Shown here piece after piece: positions 1 to 12,494 of a stretch of DNA of 64,000 nt. The notes under the pieces are model-generated. The model saw only the letters and a list, made by a program, of their open reading frames with translations. It had not been told where the DNA came from and ran no database searches. Position 1 is the first letter of the stretch. The number at the start of each line of letters is the position of its first letter. The stretch comes from Mytilus californianus (taxonomy: Eukaryota; Mollusca; Bivalvia; Mytilida; Mytilidae). A program made the position numbers and the translations under genes. The DNA is taken from assembly GCF_021869535.1 (NCBI RefSeq), contig NW_026262690.1, positions 88,519,995-88,583,994 on the forward strand, written 5' to 3'.

Positions 1-175
1 GATTACCTTAGCTGTATTTGGCAAAACTTTTAAGAATTTTTGGTCCTCAGTGCTCTTCAACTTCGTACTTTATTTGGCCTTTTTAACTTTTTATTATTCG
101 AGCGTCACTGATGAGTCTTTTGTAGACGAAACAAAATTTCAATCCTTGTATCTATGATGAGTTTATTATATGCAG
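1..175 (+). repeat. Relic of hammerhead-ribozyme-bearing repeat
   Basis: The stretch contains the hammerhead core CTGATGAG at 108-115. It is followed by stem II (GTCT at 115-118 pairing with AGAC at 124-127) and the GAAA box at 128-131. The order box I, stem II, GAAA is that of the hammerhead ribozyme known from bivalve retrozymes and Penelope-like elements. After GAAAC the expected short stem III and cleavage triplet are missing; the sequence runs straight into A-rich DNA, so this copy is probably unable to cleave. The repeat is cut by the window edge. A short piece of what looks like the same family lies at 58,628-58,662 on the minus strand. Confidence 0.65.
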
Positions 176-734
176 AAATCGAATGTTACATGCAAATGTA
201 GTAGAAAAATGATTCGAAATAAATCGTCGCAATTTAGACATACTAAAACTTTTCATAATAACTTCAAAAAAGTAAACAGTAAACAAAATTGGCAAAATTG
301 AAAAGAAAGGCCTTAACGCAAGGAACATTATCAGCAGTGGTAAACTAGTTTAAGATATGTTAGCAAGATTCTTTGAAAAGTTAACAAGACGTTTCGTATG
401 ATTCTATCTGATAACGTAATAACACAACCAATTACTGGCAAACTTGATTAATCAACCAGAGATATGGCATTAACTGAGATCAACTGCAGAGGGTAAATGT
501 AATATTTCTGCAGTTGATAAATAATTGTATCAACTGATATCAAAAGTCGATAACTTTCATAAGTTGATATATATTCAGCAAAATTAACAAAGAAAAATTG
601 ACACCGAAAAAAGGAGGAATACGATAATTTGGATGACATTATAAATCTACGTCGTTCTTGTTGCCTAGAAAACCTAACTATTTAGGTACACGTTAGCTGT
701 TCCAAATCTTATATTTACCTCTCATGATTTTTAC

Positions 735-992
735 CATCTACGTCGTCTGGTCAGCTAAGTACCGAACATGACCTATTCCCGAATATGACTGTTTTGCCGA
801 GTGTTTACCTCTCATGATTTTCCCGCGGTGAATACAAAATAAGATGCTTTTAGCCAATGAGAAAAACAGTCTATGTCTAAACTAACTAACAACATTTTAC
901 CACGTCTTAGATTGTGGTTTTACATCTACATCGTCTGGTCAGCTAAGTACCGAACATGACCTATTCCCGTATATGACTGTTTTGCCGAGTGT
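735..992 (+). repeat. 70-bp direct duplication with 118-bp spacer
   Basis: Positions 735-804 and 923-992 are near-identical 70-bp direct repeats (starting CATCTAC, ending GCCGAGTGT) with two visible substitutions. A related stretch occurs on the opposite strand at about 40,440-40,545, so this is a dispersed repeat rather than a purely local duplication. No coding potential is visible. Confidence 0.75.
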
Positions 993-1052
993 GAATTCGC
1001 ATTGCTATTAGACGTGTCTCGGTATTTATACAGCCAATATTCATGTATTTAG

Positions 1053-1055
1053 TTA
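1053..1055. other. Unoccupied target site matching the 5.4-kb CACTA-like insertion
   Basis: The sequence TTTAGTTATGATGTTTC is uninterrupted here. In the sister repeat copy at 16.9 kb, the same site is split after TTA by the 11,568-16,941 element and TTA is duplicated on both sides. The left flank agrees over about 27 bp with two differences and the right flank over about 800 bp. This is the empty-site allele within the repeat family. Confidence 0.85.
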
Positions 1056-1945
1056 TGATGTTTCGTTTGTAAGTCTGGTTAGATATTGTTATGTCTTATC
1101 GTTTGTGGTTTTAGTTCTATTTTTATTATCTATATGTATGTAAAAGTTAAGATAATTAATTAGCTAGTTCATTTATATGATTTTAAGTTTAAAGCAACTA
1201 TATGCACATGATTCATTTGTTTTTACAGTTTTATTTAAAAGAAAAACCGACCTGGTTAGAAAATACAAATAATTACACCGTTACTAACACAACGCTATAT
1301 TTATATTCTTGTACTGGTTAGAAAATACATAAAATAACACCATTACAAGCGTAATTTCAATTTTTATATTCAATTTTTAGAAATTTACCTGTGACGTCAC
1401 TTTTTGTGGCGTTGATACACTCGTGTGACATACAGTTCATAATTCTATTGTGGTGTACTTGTGTACTGTCGTAAATTAATGGGAGGTGTTCTTTGTTATT
1501 CTGTGCTTTACATGTTGTAATGTACTATTATATTATTTATTTATGTATTTCTCTGACCTGAGTGTTCTTGCGTTTATTTGTACTGTATTCCTGTCATGTA
1601 ATGTTGTCAATTTAGCGGTATTTTTAACATTGCCATATAAGCGAGAGGTTTGGCTAGCCATAAAACCAGATTCAACCCACCATTTTTTCTTAAAATGTTC
1701 TGTACCAAGTCAGGAATATGGCAGTTGTTATCAAATAGTCTGTTTCTATGTATGTTGGCGTTTGTTTTTGTAGCAGTTCAGTGTTTCTGTTGTTCCGTTG
1801 TTTTCCTCTTATATTTGATGTGTTTCCCTCGGTTTTGGTTTGTGACCAAGATTTGTTTCACTTAAATCGATTTATGACTATTGAACAGCGGTATACTACT
1901 GTTGCCTTTCTTTATCTAGGCACATAAATATTTGTCTTATCTTTT
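1056..1945 (+). repeat. Dispersed repeat, copy 1 (sister of 16,945-17,790)
   Basis: This block aligns along its length with 16,945-17,790, sharing for example GTGACGTCACTTTTTGTGGC and CTGTACCAAGTCAGGAATAT-like strings in the same order. Shorter relatives occur at 7.1, 19.6 (minus), 47.5, 49.4 (minus), 56.4 (minus), 58.4 (minus), 61.5 (minus) and 63.4 kb. No transposase or reverse transcriptase frame is visible. Small open frames here (such as 1,486-1,773) are products of the T-rich repeat and are not called as genes. The class of element is unknown. Confidence 0.8.
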
Positions 1946-2365
1946 AGTTTACTAATTGAGTTTTATTCCCATTTATGACATATCTTTGGATACACAAATA
2001 GTCGCCGTAGCTATTATATAACCGATTGTGTCATATTCCCAATCGTAACATTTTGACTCAGTGCAGATTTGTGTGCATAGCAGGAGTCGATTACCATGTC
2101 GACGCGTCCGGTCTTGCTCCTTTTTGAGTGCAAGCGATTCTCTATGTTTTTGTAAGATGCGTTAATTAGGGTACCATATTTGAACGTCGTAAAACTACTG
2201 TAGCCTTATTTTATACCTTTAAAGAACTGTTTCTGGTTGTAAATGTACCTTCAAAAGTATGAATTTAACATGATTTTTTTCATATTCATATACAGTGCAA
2301 CAATATCTAATGCATACAACACTTTCAGAAAGTACGAAGTATTTTAGTTTCACGCTGACCGACAT

Positions 2366-2535
2366 AACATGAAATTGAGAATCGGGGAATGCGTCAAAGA
2401 GACACATCCCGACCAAAGCTAAGGCCACCAATCAACATAGCGAGAAAATCCCGCACCCGGAGGCGGACTTCATCTGGCCTCTAAACAAAGATGTGTACTA
2501 GTCATAGAAAATGGACGTCACACTAATATATATCT
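2366..2535 (+). repeat. Dispersed repeat (CCCGCACCCGGAGGC family)
   Basis: The block carries GGGGAATGCGTCAAAGAGAC, then AAATCCCGCACCCGGAGGC and ATGGACGTCACACTAA. Related pieces lie at 4,378-4,440, 24,380-24,490, 24,690-24,790 (minus), 27,935-28,056 and 63,885-63,945 (minus). It is non-coding, and its element class cannot be decided from sequence alone. Confidence 0.75.
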
Positions 2536-2751
2536 ACATTTACAAAAAACAAATCTGTAATTGAATACCCGATGACAGAATTGATAATTTTAATTTTTAT
2601 CATTTTTTTCTATTTTTTTTTTTCAGAACGAAAATGGAATTTGTTTTATTTCATGAAAAGTAAACAGAACTGTGCTGCAGCATGAATTTCGAATAAATTA
2701 TGTTTGAATTTGTCATCATTATTCGTTGATTTGAAGTAAAATTTAAAAAAA

Positions 2752-3342
2752 ATGAGTAACTTTGACTGTTCAATATTTGATGTTGCTGATGTAACATCAT
2801 ATCTAATAGCACTTGTATTTTGTTGTACAAAATTTCGTGTGACAGAAAACGATTTCGGCTGTCTCGGGGGTATTTTTCTTTTCAGAGTATTTATCGGTTT
2901 CATGATGAGTACAGCAGAATTCTTAGCAGAACTTTTAACTTTCCGCAATGAAACAAATCAAACATTCCTTGATGCTTACCACGATGGATTAATTTCTGCA
3001 CATCTTTTTCATTGTTATATTTTATTTATAGTTATAAATGGTCTTATATTTTTGGCTATGCTGTTTTTTTGTTGGAAATTTTCTAAACTTTGTAAAAACT
3101 CTACTGGATATTGGAGAATGATTTATATCTTTAAAATCCCAATGTTTATGCTGGATGTGACAATGTTTTTGTTTTGTTTATTACTAACATTTTTTTATGG
3201 GGGTGAACTTATTGAAATTCCTGCATCTTCTATACCTAAAACAGTCGTTAGTATTATCTTCCTGATAAAGTGTGTTGATCTTATTTTAGATTTACTCTTT
3301 ATCATCAAGGATTTTTTATCATGTGTTGGGTGTTGTGGCTAG
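2752..3342 (+). CDS. Unrecognised multipass membrane protein, 196 aa
   Basis: This ORF runs from ATG to TAG. The predicted protein has about five hydrophobic segments, near residues 10-25, 37-63, 84-108, 121-149 and 163-188, joined by short charged loops. Potential N-glycosylation sites are N66 (NET), N69 (NQT) and N116 (NST), and the C-terminus is cysteine-rich (CVGCCG), a possible lipidation site. The start is preceded by an A-run. A pyrimidine tract ending in TTTCAG at 2,621-2,626 could be a splice acceptor placing the ORF in a terminal exon. I do not recognise the family. It may be a small lineage-specific membrane protein, or an ORF kept open by chance in T-rich DNA, but its length and spaced hydrophobic/polar pattern favour a real gene. 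No polyadenylation signal is obvious close by. Confidence 0.5.
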   Translation: MSNFDCSIFDVADVTSYLIALVFCCTKFRVTENDFGCLGGIFLFRVFIGFMMSTAEFLAELLTFRNETNQTFLDAYHDGLISAHLFHCYILFIVINGLIFLAMLFFCWKFSKLCKNSTGYWRMIYIFKIPMFMLDVTMFLFCLLLTFFYGGELIEIPASSIPKTVVSIIFLIKCVDLILDLLFIIKDFLSCVGCCG

Positions 3343-6300
3343 AGTAAAAACGAAAATCCAGATAAACTTTAAGGATGTTCGCTTCTCTTGTTTTGGAATT
3401 TCTGCCAGATATTCGGAATATTTTTACATATAGTTTTAAAAGCCATATTCGAAAATCCTATGAAATCCTTGTTATTTTTTCATAGATTTTGAAAGAAAAA
3501 AGTTGCCAATTTTAAATGTATGAAAAATCTAGAGAGAATCATATCACGCCAAATTTTCAATGGCTTATATCTCGAAAACAAGCACACGAACCCTTCTTTT
3601 TTCTGCTTTTTTTAGTTTCTTTATTTGTAAACTATCAATTTGAAATAGTGTTTTAAAAAGCTTGTTATTTTGAAACAGAGTAGCAAACACCCTTAAACAT
3701 TTATTTTCTTACTTTTTTTAAAACATTTTAAAACGAAATTGGCATTTACAAACTCAGGATTTCACATTTGATTAAAACCCAATGATGCAAAATTCGAATG
3801 TTATCAAACCTGAATATTTCAAAGCTTTTTGACAATGGAGAGAAATGGTTAACAGGATATATCGTATTGTTTGTAAGTACAATTGGTGACGTTAACAAGT
3901 TTTGAATAACTAACATGATTTTTATTTATTTCATAACGTGCTTTATAAAAAATTTTGTTATCTTGGCAGCACACTTATATTGCAAATAATGGTTTTTACG
4001 AAGTGATAATCTATTGAACTTATATTTCTGTTCCTTTTTTGATTGATGTTCTCACGTTAATTGTGTTTAATTTGTTTTAGCACAAGTACATCTAGATTTG
4101 AACTTTTTGAAAATATTGCAAAATTCTCAGTATTTCAAGGCTAATAATAAGCATAGCATGACATGGTGTTAATGTGTAATTGTTTCAATTGTTATTTATC
4201 ACTTGACAGTTCTTGACTTTAAGTAAGACATGCGATATGATATGAGAAGAAAAGGGAACCAAAAATTAAGGAGAGTAATGCTTTTTACCGTTTAAAAGAT
4301 GCTTTATAAAGATTTGACCCATATCCCTTAACGGTTATTTGTAATTTGATTCGTTCAATTTGTTTGCTGAATAGTGTAGAATAGAGAATGGAAACGGGGA
4401 GCGGGCTTCAGCTGGCCCCTAAACAATCATGGGTTTTCTTTTCCAAAACTGTTTACTCTAAATATCGGCGCTGATGAAGGTGTAACGATAAGTTTATTAA
4501 AATCATCATGTTTAGATCGATTATATTGTCTTGCTTATACACTTAAACACTAACTTATAGTGAACTTCACATTAGGGGAATCCCAAAAAGGTTCACATAA
4601 TTCAACTGTTTAAATAATTCAAAGATCGGATGATTATTTACCTATTAACATTACAATATGATAAATTAAATCACAAATAATGTTTATTTTATACAGAATT
4701 AACACAAAGGCTTTTTGTCACTAAATGATTTCTTTTTAAATGATCGGATTCTTCATGCATTCTTGTATCAGCAACTGTTTTACACTTTAAATGTATTTTA
4801 AAATCGACCAAATGATTTATTCTAGTAATTTGAAAGTTTTTAAAGGTATTATATACTTTCATGACATGAAAATGTGCTTACTTGCAAAAAGAAAATAAAC
4901 AAGTAATTGTAAATACTGGAAACAGGGGCGTTTTTTTACAAATCAAGTAAATCAAATGAGGATATAATTAATACAAATATTGATTTCGTAACCCAGTGAA
5001 CGTATCAAGGATTACATACATATGTTATTCCTTTTAAGGAAATCTATAATACTCTGTCGAAGATATCATTTTAGACCGTTTCAAACTGTTATCGATGCTC
5101 AAATACTTTCTTTGCATGCCATTTAACAGAAAATCAGTATTTTGACACAGGAAGGGTCAATGTATCACATTGTTTCATACCACGAACATTTCTTTGAAAT
5201 GTTTTGGGTTATTTTTTTTTTCTTCTCCAAATTGAAAAATTTGAGCAAAGTCTCATGTTTGTACTAATTCATTCAAATAGTAAATGATTAATGACGCAAA
5301 AAGCTGACATTTTGATTGATTTTGACAAATATTTACTAGTTGTATTTTACTTTAAAATGAAAAAGGAGTATAGTATTACCTTATTCGGAATTCTATTGAA
5401 TGTAAAGCTGTGCATTGGCATTCAGACGAAATTAAAGGTTTGTTCATCGACGTCTTTCGATTTAAAATTTTACAAATCATTTACAATACCAATACCTTTG
5501 TTAAGAAATGCCTTTTAACAATGATGTGTAAATTTATTATGAATGTTACGTGAATATGCAAGGAGAGATCCAATATAAATGTGTTATTGTCATGTGATAG
5601 ATACATTTTCTGTCATACTGTCATATTTCTTTGGGGCAAAAAGATATTTTCATCGCGAATTCAGCTCCGCATCGATGAGTTATATAGTCGAGCTTTTGGT
5701 TTTCCGGGTTGGAATCAAGTAAAGGTTGTTAAAAAGAACATATAGAAAAAATATTTTGCACTTCTTTTCTACATTGTATTATCCGAAATACGATATGATA
5801 AATTTTATTGCATAAAACTATCCTCATAGCATATTTGACTTCATTCTTAGGACATTTTTTAATATTACATACTGATGTTTTTTAGTTTACTTTTAATGCA
5901 CTTTTGTTGATTAAGGACATTTTCTCGCGTATGATTTGTATGTAGTGTATAGCTTATGATTTTTCTTTTAAATAGAAAAAATTCACAATCTGCTTTTGTC
6001 TGTTTATTATATAATTACATTTTTTATTTGATTCATCAGAAAGGCATATTTAAGGAGAAGTATATATTTTAAAGATAGCTTCTTCACTTTATATGATTTC
6101 TATTCAACGGTTTGTGAAAAAAAGAGGGCATAAAGGCAAGACATGTAAATAGTTAATTTTACGTCGACGACGGAATTCCATTCTTTATATTAGTTTAAAT
6201 AGTATATTCTTTATTCCACATTTTACATACCTTTGAAGAACCCCTTGAGTAAAAACAAAAAAAAATGTTCGATGGGTAAGTTACATTTGGATAGTAATAG

Positions 6301-7100
6301 TTATCTTTTAAACATAAAGAGAATGTATATTAATTCATTATTAATTATAATTTTTGCCTTCTGGATTTTATATAAATATGGCACACTAAATGTATTCATG
6401 CATAACAATGTAGAAATTATTATTTGTTTTTGTTTGCTCTATTTGAAGAATCCATGAATGGGTTGTTGTAGGTTGAAGGAGGATGACATACAGGCAAGTA
6501 ATACTAAATGTAAATGTCGACGACTGAAATCTATTCTTTTTATAACTAAATTAATATCTACTTTCCTCCACATTTTTAAATATCCTTTTGACAAGCGCCA
6601 TGGTTACTGATATAATCTAGATTTTGATTGGTTACCTACATTTGGATGTTACCTAAATAATTTATAAGACAGAAAGATGATCGATATAATTTTCAATCAT
6701 TCAGATAGTTCGGCTTTTTACATTTTATAAATACTTCTGAAATTAAATTTATTCAACTATTACGATTTAAATTGTTTCCAGAAAATTGTTGCATGATTTA
6801 GTTTGTTGTTCGTTTATTCAATCAATGATCTGACTGTTGTACAAAAGTCAATCTGAATTTGCCATTTATTTTGTAAAAAATTTATGATTTTATGCATCTG
6901 TTTTACAATAATTTCTTCTTTATTATCTATAAAACAAGTCGGACAAATTACATGTTATTGAACAAGATATTTGATAGTGTTTGACCATATTCTTGGTCAA
7001 CCTTTTATGTTACATCATTGTGTTTTCGAATATTATTGTATTTTACTGATGTTAATTAAGTACACTTTTATTTATCGTTACTAAAATATTGAATACTTGC
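3343..7100. other. Gene-free AT-rich interval
   Basis: I see no credible gene. Around 3,371-3,450 there is a short repeat beginning AAGGATGTTCGCTTCTC with a relative at 19,183-19,260. At 4,378-4,440 there is a piece of the CCCGCACCCGG repeat family. Short open frames at 5,291 and 6,233 are rich in Lys, Ile and Phe as expected of AT-rich non-coding DNA. Confidence 0.6.
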
Positions 7101-7109
7101 TTCCAATTG

Positions 7110-7330
7110 AAGGAAATGCCTGTACCAAGTCAGGAATATGACAGTTGTTTTCCATTTGTTTGATGTGTTTGAGCTTTTGTTTTTATTATTTGATAAGAGA
7201 CTTTCTGATTTGAATTTCCCTTGGAATTCGGTATTTTTGTTATTTTACTTTTCCACATTTTTACTCAGATAGGCTCCTTGGTTAAACATATTTTAAAGTA
7301 TTTTGATTGGTAAGTTATATTTATGTAGTA
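7110..7330 (+). repeat. Dispersed repeat fragment (CTGTACCAAGTCAGGAAT family)
   Basis: It shares GCCTGTACCAAGTCAGGAAT followed by the T-rich segment with the repeats at 1.7, 17.6, 47.9 and 63.5 kb. It is a short diverged copy with no coding content. Confidence 0.65.
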
Positions 7331-8182
7331 CCAAAAATTCGGTTTCCTTTTTCATTTTTTCATCCTCCTTCCATATTATCTTCACATAACAAATTTTCTT
7401 GTGTGTAGAGATCATGTTCTCAATTCCATAATAATTATCTTGCTTCTGTAACGAAATTGTTACATATCAAACTCTCATTTAGCTTTAGTATGATTTATGC
7501 CGTTGTTGTCCTTACCAATAACCTTAATTTATATTAATAATGTTTATTTACTCATATTTGACTATATTTCAGGCTAAACTTTTCTCTGGTATAATGGGAT
7601 TTGCCAGCGTTATTGTTGTGTAAATAACTTATGTTAATTAAGGGAATGTTTGACTAATAAATTTTATGTACAAAGTAAAACGATTGTTATCCTTCCTGAT
7701 TTGACAATTTAACTTTAATAAAGTAAAAATTCACAATCTTATCTTATCTTTCTCTGTTGCCTTTGCATCAAAAGTATACTATAATCACATCCGGTTTTAG
7801 GTTGCGTAACTCAGTCTTTTTGTGCATTGTTTTGTAGACCGTCGTTATTTTTTATTATCGATTTTTTGTTGTTTTGCCATGATTTTGTCGGTTTTTCGTT
7901 GACTCGTTAATTTCGAGTCGTGTTTTTGGTCTATTCCGACCTTTTTTTATTAGTTACTTGATTCTTTCGTATCGGTTAACCATTTCATAATGGTGACCGT
8001 AAAAATTATGAATTGTAACTGTAGTTTGTTGGAACGTTTTAACAACGCCGTGTAGTGTGAATATGCACGAATGAAACTTTTTTTATTGAGGAATGTAAAC
8101 ACCAAACGATGGGGCAGAGGTTATAATTCTGCCAGGAAATGGAAGTTTGTAATTGGATCATTATGATTTTCGTTTAAATTCA

Positions 8183-8444
8183 TTTTTTTTTTATTGATTG
8201 GTGGTTAACGCCACTTTCAGCAATTTTGTGATATTTCATGTCAATCTGTTTTTTTTGGGTGGAGGAACTGGAATGCCTGGAGAGAAACACTTACTTTAGA
8301 CAGAAAACTGACAATCCTAGTCAATCAAGATTTAAGTCGAGCGTAACCTGCATCGAACAGGATTTTTTAAACTCACAACCTCAGTGTTCACAGGCAAGTG
8401 ATACAGTTGTTCGACTCCTAAAACCACTCGGTCACCAAAACCTT
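8183..8444 (-). mobile_element. tRNA-derived SINE, minus strand
   Basis: Read on the minus strand, the element starts with a tRNA-like head. An A-box-like TGACCGAGTGG lies about 50 nt before a decayed B-box region (TGAACACTGAGGTTGTGAG). It continues through a CTCTCCAGGCATTCCAG / TTCCTCCACC segment and ends with AAAGTGGCGTTAACCACC, then AATCAAT and an A-rich tail. This head-core-tail order is that of tRNA-derived molluscan SINEs with a conserved central domain. RNA polymerase III would transcribe such elements, and a partner LINE would mobilise them. The open frame on the plus strand across it (8,238-8,447) is not a gene. Confidence 0.75.
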
Positions 8445-8715
8445 TAACTAGTTTGAAGTCATTTATCTGTGTTATACCTTATAGTTTCGGTAGTATGTTG
8501 AATCTTAAGGCAACTAGGATATTTGAGATTCTTCCACTTACTGAAAAGGGGTTATCAAGATGCTATTTATGTTTGTTTTTGAGAAGGTTTTGTATGAATT
8601 CTGCTTCATTAAAAAAAAACAAATCGGCAAGTAGGGTTGCTTGATTAGCAACACATATTTTTCCCATCGTTTGATGTAGTAGTTATCCACCAAACTCAAC
8701 AAACACATTAGCAAT

Positions 8716-9270
8716 CTAAATGCCAAGCATTTTAATGATATCATCCGTGCTGAATTTGATGTTGGAATAAGTTTGGTAAGATCTTATTACAGTGTCAAAT
8801 TTATAACCGTTTAAAACGACTTTCATCAAATGATCAATCAGATTACATGGTGGTCGTATCTTATATACGGACTCTATAACACCATAAAATAAGTTTTCTA
8901 CAGGCACAACCAAACTTCTAAACCAAATCTTTGTATATATGAAAGTAATTATATAAAACTTTTAAGTGAATTGTGGTAACGAAATCCATTACTAAATAGT
9001 TTACCAGTGATACATTTTTGTACCTAGATTACGTTTATTTAAAATCTGCAATGTCACTTCAAATTCGGGCATATCGAACGATTTGGATAAACACTGTAAG
9101 GTCGGGCTAAAGGAACATCACCGTTCAAAACGAGAAAATTAAAAAAGGAAACGAAAAATCGATCCTTCTGTCGTAGATTATTTTAGAGTTTCCTGGGGGC
9201 AGCTAAAATACCTCAATCTTGGGAAAGACAGTTATTGCTGTTTATATTTGATTTATGTAAAGTAAGTTCC
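8716..9270 (-). pseudogene. Penelope-like element RT fragment (relic 3)
   Basis: Minus-strand translation shows NFLVLNGDVPLARPYSVYI followed by QIVRYARI. This corresponds to the region downstream of the catalytic YIDD motif in the Penelope-like reverse transcriptases at 31.1-31.8 kb. It also matches the fragment at 31,655-31,990 at the DNA level (GACAGTTATTGCTGTT block). Further 3' on the same strand, VYKIRPPCNL and LNGYKFDTVIRSYQTYSN look like the C-terminal extension. Several stops and frame changes interrupt it. It is a dead fragment. Confidence 0.55.
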
Positions 9271-9469
9271 TTTCAGAAAATGTCGGCATCTGTAATTTTT
9301 CACAATATTTCTGTTTCTGTAGACAGACTGGTGCTAATAGCTTTAGAAAGATGTTTAGTCATGCATGTTGACGACTCGGCTATATATCGTTCTTTTGTAA
9401 AGAGATCACGCTTTTCGGAACTTGAGCTGCTTCGTAATAGTTAACTAAAACTGCTTACATCCACATCAT

Positions 9470-11560
9470 TATGGTCTCTGGTGGAAAGAAACTGCATTGA
9501 CACATACCACATCTCCTTATTTTTAATATCCTTATAAACTGTTAAAGGATTATCGCTTAATATATATTTAAAAAAAGAACCCACTTAAGTCGTCCATTTT
9601 ATTAGTATTTCTATTAATAACGGTCAAATGTCTTGTTATTCAATTACGTTGAGGAGTTTTTCATCATTTTGAGTTAAAAAAAAATGCCAGTTACTTTATG
9701 TACATGTTTAAATTGGGAAAATATTTTGTCTGTTAAACCAGGAATCACCAAAAAATATTCAACAGTATAACAGACGATAGCAATCACGTTGCCATTCATA
9801 TAGAACACAACATTAAAAAAAGAGTGAACATACCGAAAAGCCTCTCCTATACATTTATATTTGAAGTCTCTAAGATTGAACTTTTACTACAGGTTTCGCA
9901 AAAACTTAATATTATCAATAGTAAATGAAAATGCGGTCAAGGTCAGATGTACTAGCAAGATGGTCATGTACACCTTTTTTTTATTTATCTTTTATCTAAA
10001 CATACTATACTTTATTTCATCAAAGCTGTATACAAATCTTTTAAGGATACCGCTTTCTCCTTAAGAGCCCTGAATACTATAAATAATAGGACAGGGTTAC
10101 ATTTTGAATACACATATGTTTAAATTAAAACTAACAATTTTTTCTGGAAATATAACAGTGCTTTTCCGTATATCATTAAGTTATTCCAAAATCGACCTAT
10201 ATACTATTATTAACCTATATCAAAAATATGATATTGTGATTTAATTTACAGTTTGTAAGTATATAGCTATTGATTTTGACTTTAGTGTCACTGAAACATG
10301 TGGTTAAACAGTTATAAAAGTTTTAACTAATAAGAAAAAGGAGATATTTTTAAAATACTTGCAATTTTCTGTAGCATAAAGCTTTCTTCCTGTTTCACTG
10401 CTTTGAAGTGGTTTACTCTTAACAGAAATTCATATTAAAATATAGTGAACACATTCACGTTTTTTTTCTTTTTGGTTAGCTAAATAGTATATATGTTTTA
10501 TTTATACTAAATAATACTATTGTTAAAAAAATAATTATAATACTTTTCGTCAGTTTTTTTATATCCAAGTATTAGGTTTTCCCAGCTTTTAATGTCATAT
10601 CCAATTTTGAGTTTATGAATATTTTCCAGCTTTCTTATATTTGTTTAACGGGCAGTATCCGATGTAACAACTTCCACCTCAACATTTTCAATGTATTTTC
10701 TTTTTAGTATCTAAATATAAACAGTGTATTGTGTTTTATTTTTAGATTAATGTCTTTAATTTGCAAAATATGTTTCCACTTTACAAAACCTATTGGTGTT
10801 TCTATTTTAGATTCTATGTGAATATTATATATATCTTTTGTTGTTACATTTTGTTACTCATACTCTTTATGATTTGTACATACTATTTTGTTCGCTTTGA
10901 TTTTTTTATCTTTAGATAGATTAAGCTATTGGTTTGGCAATGCCTGTTGTAATATTGATATTCTGAACCTATTACAATGGGAAGATAGTTTGTTTAATAT
11001 CAAATTTTTAGAAATATCTCCATTGTCATTCAGGATATCATTCGATATCATTCACATATAATATATTATTTTTAATCCATTGATTATTGACTAGACATTT
11101 GCCATTCAATTTTATGTATTATTTGTTTTCGTATATCGGTAAAATTAATTGTTTTATATTTCTATTCTACTGTTGTCAATTTCACCATGTCTTGATAATT
11201 TCTAAGTAAAAGTTAGTTATTTTTTTTAATTCTCTATATCTGGTGTTTCACCTATGTTCATACAGAAAATTAAGTTATTTGTGCCTAATTTATCAAAGTA
11301 AAGGCGAGGAATAACTTTCTAGTTTAGTAACGTATCATCATTGTTAACTAATCTTTAAATCCATTTTTTTAAATTTTATTAGTCCTCCGTTTGTATAATT
11401 TGTACAACATATTTTTTACCTTTTCTCGTTTATTTTTCCAGATAAAGTTAAATATTTTTTTTCAAATTTTGATATGTACTCTTTATCTCAATTGATTACT
11501 AAAACGGTTAAGTTTGGAACTATTAAAGATTTTAAATTTGTACATCCAACATTCATGTAT
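9470..11560. other. Gene-free AT-rich interval
   Basis: I see only low-complexity AT-rich DNA, with no exon-like frame, no recognised repeat end and no RNA gene. A local doublet GATATCATTC/GATATCATTC at about 11,036-11,055 is the only structure noted. Confidence 0.5.
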
Positions 11561-11564
11561 TTAG

Positions 11565-11567
11565 TTA
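11565..11567. other. Left TTA target-site duplication
   Basis: TTA directly precedes the CACTAC end of the element. The same TTA follows the right end at 16,942-16,944, and it is present once at 1,053-1,055 in the uninserted sister repeat. Confidence 0.85.
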
Positions 11568-11583
11568 CACTACAAACCAGTAA

Positions 11584-11880
11584 AAGTCTGAAATGGCCTA
11601 TATCTGTACTCGACTGTACTGATTTTTACTCGACCAGTCTGAATTGGTCTGAAATTTACTTGATATTACTCGACTGTAATCTGAACCATACTTAACAGTC
11701 TGAACTTGTACTCGACCTTTACTCGACAAGTACTTAACCATGTTATACGAGTCTCAACAATACTCGACATAGTCTTAACCATTCTCGACCAAGTCTGAAC
11801 CATGCTCGACCTAGTCTCACCATACTCGACATATTCTGAACCATACTCGACCAAGTCTTAACCAATCTAGACCTATTTTT
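11584..11880 (+). repeat. Outer sub-terminal repeat block, left arm
   Basis: Degenerate direct repeats of about 20-22 bp built around ACTCGAC and AGTCTGAACCAT; ACTCGAC occurs eight times. The mirror block lies at about 16,635-16,925 in reverse complement. In CACTA elements such sub-terminal repeats bind the transposase-encoded protein, and that role is inferred here by analogy. Confidence 0.8.
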
Positions 11881-12494
11881 TGTATCTATCTATTGTATTC
11901 CATCAATTTAGGAACTGTTATACATGCATATATATATATACAATGTATATCACTTTTAAAATAAAAATAAAACAAGGTGATCAGAGGAAGTAATTTCTGG
12001 TTGGATTAAAAGAATATCATGTAATAAATTAAGTTTTTGTTAAATTAATTTTTGAATACATGATAGCATGTTCACATTGCTTTATGTACACCAAAAATAC
12101 TAGAACTGTCAACCATTATTCAAATATCTTATTTATTCAAAAACATTTTAATGTTTCAAGTATATTTTATGGTTACTGGACAATTTTGACAACTAACTTA
12201 AGCCTGGTATAGATTTATGGTGTCAGTCGAGATTAGTTAATAATGCAGTGACTATTTTTATTTATCAAAATATATATGAATTAGTATATAAAGTATTAAA
12301 TTCAATAAATGTTAAAAATGACACCTTTGTTTTGTAAAACCAAGAATTAAATATAATCATGATAATAAAACTTTCTTGATAACCTTTTAAAAAAGGAAAT
12401 GTATTCTTAAGTAAAAATTAATTTTAATTAAATTTAAATAAGTTTTGTCAAAATTAAAGACATGGCATACGAGAAGCACATTAATAAGGTTTAA

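Noticed and set aside
4468-4490. Possible hammerhead core at GGCGCTGATGAAGG
   Set aside because: CTGATGA is present, but there is no stem II with a following GAAA at the right distance.
8238-8447. 69-aa plus-strand frame
   Set aside because: It covers the tRNA-derived SINE in antisense.
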